A stretch of 8,577 nucleotides of DNA. Origin: Promethearchaeota archaeon. GTDB lineage: Archaea > Asgardarchaeota > Lokiarchaeia > Sigyniarchaeales > SOKP01. The stretch lies in contig JAEORV010000042.1 of the NCBI GenBank assembly GCA_016840695.1, positions 1 through 8,577 on the forward strand, read 5' to 3'. Under the pieces are notes generated by a model. It was not told the DNA's origin. It ran no database searches and saw only the letters and a program-made list of their open reading frames with translations. Positions 5,954 through 8,577 of this stretch are shown piece by piece. The number at the start of each line of letters is the position of its first letter. The stretch's first letter is position 1. The position numbers were made by a program, and so were the translations under genes.

Positions 5954-6804
5954 TACCTTAAAGGATATTTTGGTTCTCTTTTAGAGAAAAATGCTTGTCC
6001 ACCCTCTACTGCATCTTTAGAAGTACCACATATGATTTGCGCTCGATTTTCTAATTCAGTAAGCGTTTCTATACTTGGTGCATTCATCGAAAGATTAATG
6101 GCTTCTTTGGTCATTCTTAATCCTAAGGGGCTCTTTGTTAAAAATTCGCTTGCTAATTCAAGCGCCCTTTCAAATAACTTATCTTTTTCTACTATTTCTA
6201 GGAGGAAACCGATTTTTTCAGCTTCACTAGAGTTAAAAAAACGACCGGTATATAATATTTCTATGGCCCTTGACATGCCGATAAGACGTGGGAGAAAATA
6301 ACTAGTCCCCACATCCGAACCAGATAATCCGATTTTAATAAAAGCGTTATTAAATTTAGCTTCTTGACTTGCGATCCGTATGTCTGCTGCTAATGTTAAG
6401 GCAAATCCACCTCCTGTTGCAGCTCCTTGTATAAGAGCTATGATCGGTTGTGGAATTTTACGCATTTTTTTAAGAGCATTGGAGATCCTATATTGATAGT
6501 ACATTTGCCTCTTTACGACTTCTGAAACATTCATGTGGGAATATTTTCTAAACTCTTCGGGTAATTTCTTTTTAGATATAAGGGGCATTTCTTTTAAGTC
6601 TAATCCCGCACAAAAAACTCGTCCTTCAGCTCTCAATATTAGTACTCTACAATCTAAGTTATTCATTAAATGGTCCAAGATTTCGTGTAGATCTTCTATT
6701 AATTGAAGCGACATTGAATTTAAATCGTCTGGTCTATTTAACGACAGAATTCCTATACCGTTATCTTTTAGTTCAAATTTGATTGTTTTAAACTTGTAAT
6801 TCAT
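5953..6804 (-). CDS. Crotonase-family paralogue A (first gene of tandem operon)
   Basis: A 283-residue enoyl-CoA hydratase/isomerase family protein. The ATG at 6804 is preferred over the in-frame TTG at 6819 because it restores the N-terminus of the sister genes (FKTIKFELKDNGIGIL). LNRP is at 22-25; GRVFCAGLDLKE (61-72) and GAATGGGFA (127-135) form the oxyanion hole. The Glu144 and Glu164 positions are Ala135 and Phe155, so both hydratase glutamates are lost, while Asp164 in GLSGSDVGTSYFLPR is retained. The C-terminus carries KSPLGLRMTKEAIN and EGGQAFFSKREPKY. Similar GL-x-G-x-D-x-G-x-S loops occur in actinobacterial crotonases of uncertain substrate, so acyl-CoA isomerisation or hydration of an unusual acyl chain is possible but unproven. 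It has no ribosome binding site and a TATA-like box about 34 bases upstream, which fits a leaderless first gene of the operon. Confidence 0.92.
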   Translation of the reverse strand: MNYKFKTIKFELKDNGIGILSLNRPDDLNSMSLQLIEDLHEILDHLMNNLDCRVLILRAEGRVFCAGLDLKEMPLISKKKLPEEFRKYSHMNVSEVVKRQMYYQYRISNALKKMRKIPQPIIALIQGAATGGGFALTLAADIRIASQEAKFNNAFIKIGLSGSDVGTSYFLPRLIGMSRAIEILYTGRFFNSSEAEKIGFLLEIVEKDKLFERALELASEFLTKSPLGLRMTKEAINLSMNAPSIETLTELENRAQIICGTSKDAVEGGQAFFSKREPKYPLR

Positions 6805-6830
6805 TTTTTTTCTCTTCAAATGTTAATGTG

Positions 6831-6844
6831 ATAATAAATTATAT
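6831..6844 (-). promoter_or_regulatory. Probable TATA box for the crotonase operon
   Basis: The minus strand reads ATATAATTTATTAT, centred about 34 bases upstream of the ATG of paralogue A. Initiation about 25 bases downstream would leave a leader of under 12 bases, in agreement with the absence of a ribosome binding site before the first gene. Confidence 0.45.
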
Positions 6845-6942
6845 GAATATTAGAAATTAAAATAACCTATAGAAAATGCAATAGTACTCTTTAACTATAG
6901 TATTTCAATTATCTGTTCTCAATACGTACGTAAATAAATAAG

Positions 6943-6973
6943 ATCATATTTATCTATAAAACTTAAATATGAT
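6943..6973. repeat. Perfect 10-base inverted repeat, possible operator
   Basis: ATCATATTTA (6943-6952) and TAAATATGAT (6964-6973) are exact reverse complements separated by 11 bases, so the half-site centres are 21 bases apart, two helical turns. It lies in the 245-base gap between the crotonase operon and the surface-protein gene, about 40 bases upstream of the TATA-like box of the latter and about 100 bases upstream of that of the former. This geometry fits binding of a dimeric regulator. A hairpin is possible but it would be weak. Confidence 0.5.
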
Positions 6974-7010
6974 TCCCTCAAATGTTTAATTACAAATCCA
7001 ATTCATTGGG

Positions 7011-7026
7011 TTTATTTATAAAAAAT
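7011..7026 (+). promoter_or_regulatory. Probable TATA box for the two-anchor surface protein gene
   Basis: TTTATTTATAAAAAAT contains a good TTTATAAA core at 7015-7022, centred about 31 bases before the ATG at 7050. The predicted start of transcription is within a few bases of the ATG, and no GGTGA-type ribosome binding site is present, so a leaderless or very short-leader mRNA is likely. Confidence 0.5.
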
Positions 7027-7049
7027 GTCAAAAAAAATTGGTTTTTTGT

Positions 7050-8486
7050 ATGAGTAAGAAAATTGCAGTTGCAAGTATTGTAACTCTAGTTTTCGGCGGT
7101 GTCGCCATTCCCGGAGGAATCTTCGTAAATGACATGATAGCCGATATGGTTTATGATTCCGTTGCTGACGGACTCTTAGGTGTCCGCACCGAGGCAGGAC
7201 CAATGATCGATCAGATGGTAGTTCACACATTCATGACATACTTGGTAAACGCAAGTTTAACCGATCTTGTGATGGAATTCGAAGGAATACCCATAACAGA
7301 GGCAGCATTACCTCCCGAACAATTCTTTAACGATGAGGATGCTGAGTTTCATGTGGATCTTCTCCTAGGAATACCAGAGATATATCTTTTTGGTATTTTA
7401 ATATTTCCTGGATTATACGCCTATATCGATCTATTTACTGTAGAGGGGATTGCTAATTTTTTCGATGAGGAGCATACTTATTCGCCATTAGCTCAAGAAA
7501 TGATACTATATGGTGATGATGAGGTTCCAGGATTAATTACCGACGTTGATATGGGTTCAGGGATGACAGATTGGTTAGCTCTTTTTGAGGGAGCTACAAC
7601 CGATGATTTAAAATTCCAAATGACTTCGAAATATGATTGTACATGGAATCAAATTGAAGATATCTATGATTATTGCAAGTTATATTTAGAAGGCATTATG
7701 ATAGATGTATTGTTAGATGGAATCGATCTTGAAATTGTTTTAAAAAACATTCCACAAGGACTTTTTGATTTTATCGTGCAACTTATAGGTTTAGAACTTC
7801 CAGAAAAGGTGTATATTGTTGATGAATTGAAACCTGAAATTGCTGGATTAAGGACAATCGAAGAGATAGGTGAATTTTATCTTTACCAACAATGGGCAAA
7901 TGGAAGTCTAGTTCCTGATCCTGGATATGCTCTTCCATTGAGCACTGGTACGATATACGGATTTGAACCAGGTGTACCAATTCCAACTGAAATGTCAATC
8001 GATTCGTGTCGCGCTTTATGGGACGAAGAAAGTGAGTATTCATTGGTAACAAAAGCAGGTCTTGCCAAATGGTACGAAGCGTGTGCCGATCCAGACTCTG
8101 ATGTTGTTGAAGAGCTAAAAGCTGCTAACGGTATCGACGATCATGCGGTTGAAATAATCTGCCCATGGTTAGAAAATTTCCGTTATAATGTAATGCCATT
8201 CTTAGCTGCTGAATTAATGGCTCTCCCAATAGATGCAATTTCATTGGGGGGTGTGATTCAAGGCGCAGCTATTGGAGTAGGTGGGCTTTGTATAGGTCTC
8301 GCCTCTACGGGATTTGTAAGTAATAGAGTAGTTAAAGTAAAAGCTCAAAAGAAAGCCCTTGGAACCATCTCTAAAAAAAATCCTAAAAAACTCCCTGATA
8401 TAGCTGGAGACGCCATGAATCCCGCGGGAAAAGAGTTAGAAATACCAAAGGAAAAGTTACAAGAAATTCCTAAAGAAGAATCGTAA
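7050..8486 (+). CDS. Two-anchor surface ectodomain protein, CD36-like topology
   Basis: A 478-residue protein starting at ATG 7050; the in-frame TTG at 7038 adds only four residues and lacks support. Residues about 5-27 form an uncleaved-looking hydrophobic helix and 397-422 a second, followed by a basic cytoplasmic tail with a short repeat (EIPKEKLQEIPKEE, 463-476). The intervening 370 residues are acidic and probably extracytoplasmic, with five Cys (197, 209, 320, 345, 371), sequons at N67 and N284, and a hydrophobic stretch at 103-128 that may be buried or a further membrane segment. Two end anchors with a large, Cys-containing ectodomain resemble the CD36/LIMP-2 scavenger receptor layout, and the QWANGS and GFEPGVPIPTEMS segments recall conserved proteins I associate with Asgard archaea. 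Homology to eukaryotic CD36 is not demonstrated here. If real, a lipid-binding role would fit the nearby acyl-CoA genes. It is divergent from the crotonase operon. Confidence 0.8.
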   Translation: MSKKIAVASIVTLVFGGVAIPGGIFVNDMIADMVYDSVADGLLGVRTEAGPMIDQMVVHTFMTYLVNASLTDLVMEFEGIPITEAALPPEQFFNDEDAEFHVDLLLGIPEIYLFGILIFPGLYAYIDLFTVEGIANFFDEEHTYSPLAQEMILYGDDEVPGLITDVDMGSGMTDWLALFEGATTDDLKFQMTSKYDCTWNQIEDIYDYCKLYLEGIMIDVLLDGIDLEIVLKNIPQGLFDFIVQLIGLELPEKVYIVDELKPEIAGLRTIEEIGEFYLYQQWANGSLVPDPGYALPLSTGTIYGFEPGVPIPTEMSIDSCRALWDEESEYSLVTKAGLAKWYEACADPDSDVVEELKAANGIDDHAVEIICPWLENFRYNVMPFLAAELMALPIDAISLGGVIQGAAIGVGGLCIGLASTGFVSNRVVKVKAQKKALGTISKKNPKKLPDIAGDAMNPAGKELEIPKEKLQEIPKEES

Positions 8487-8502
8487 AAAATTCTTCGTTT
8501 TA

Positions 8503-8542
8503 TTTTTTTTTTTGACGAGTATCTAAGTATTTATTTTTTTTT
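8503..8542 (+). terminator. Double poly-T terminator after the surface-protein gene
   Basis: Eleven T at 8503-8513 and nine T at 8534-8542 follow the TAA stop at 8484-8486, with no stem before either. Two successive T tracts are a common arrangement at archaeal transcript ends. Confidence 0.6.
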
Positions 8543-8552
8543 CTTATATTTT

Positions 8553-8575
8553 TTATGGTCGGCAACCCGACATAA
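8553..8575. repeat. Small GC-rich hairpin at the window edge
   Basis: GTCGG (8558-8562) and CCGAC (8567-8571) pair around the loop CAAC; with one bulged G the stem extends by TTAT and ATAA to nine pairs. It stands out in a very AT-rich stretch. It could be part of a minus-strand gene end or an RNA structure, but the window ends too soon to tell. Confidence 0.3.
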
Positions 8576-8577
8576 TT

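Noticed and set aside
6805..6819. TTG start adding five residues to paralogue A
   Set aside because: It adds MKRKK, absent from the sister proteins, from an A-rich leader; the ATG at 6804 fits the family N-terminus and the TATA spacing.
7038..7049. TTG start adding four residues to the two-anchor protein
   Set aside because: ATG at 7050 gives the typical MSKK start directly before the hydrophobic helix, and no signal favours the TTG.
1..8577. CRISPR arrays, tRNA or rRNA genes, insertion sequences, attachment sites
   Set aside because: I found no regularly spaced repeats, cloverleaf-like sequences, transposase-like proteins or flanking direct repeats. Short A/T repeats are explained by composition.

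Overview
The window is AT-rich and densely coded, and it reads as archaeal. Internal operon genes carry GGTGA-type ribosome binding sites. Lead genes have a TATA-like element about 30 bases upstream of the ATG and no clear ribosome binding site, as expected for short-leader or leaderless transcripts. Plus-strand gene ends run into poly-T tracts. Two genes encode large, probably glycosylated surface proteins with hydrophobic anchors. That set, together with beta-oxidation-type genes and a CD36-like two-anchor ectodomain protein, suggests an Asgard (Promethearchaeota) archaeon. This assignment is an inference from style and context, because no rRNA or marker gene is present.

Layout. Bases 1-1050 (+) hold the 3' end of a large surface protein whose start lies outside the window. 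Bases 1055-1795 (+) hold a co-transcribed multi-pass membrane protein with a long acidic cytoplasmic tail. Bases 1963-3195 (-) encode a complete thiolase with all catalytic residues. It diverges, across a 230-base promoter region, from 3426-4214 (+), a divergent crotonase-family enzyme. Bases 4243-6804 (-) are a tight operon of three tandem crotonase paralogues, transcribed in the order 6804-5953, 5940-5095, 5088-4243. The middle paralogue has no ATG where its start should be: an ACG stands exactly six bases after the ribosome binding site. Bases 7050-8486 (+) encode a 478-residue protein with a hydrophobic anchor at each end and a large ectodomain between. The last 91 bases are poly-T terminator sequence and a small GC-rich hairpin.

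How the genes may work together. A thiolase and four crotonase-fold proteins in 5 kb point to acyl-CoA metabolism (beta-oxidation or breakdown of an unusual acyl or cyclic acyl-CoA). The three tandem paralogues have lost both canonical hydratase glutamates but share an invariant aspartate on the active-site loop, which fits isomerase-like or other specialised chemistry better than plain enoyl-CoA hydration. No acyl-CoA dehydrogenase, 3-hydroxyacyl-CoA dehydrogenase or acyl-CoA ligase is present, so the pathway cannot be completed from this window. The flanking surface proteins are probably separate transcription units. I see no CRISPR array, tRNA, rRNA, insertion sequence or obvious new defence system. 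The most unusual items are the ACG start, the paralogue triplet with altered active sites, a phage-structural-type domain in the surface protein, and a perfect 10-base inverted repeat in a divergent promoter region.
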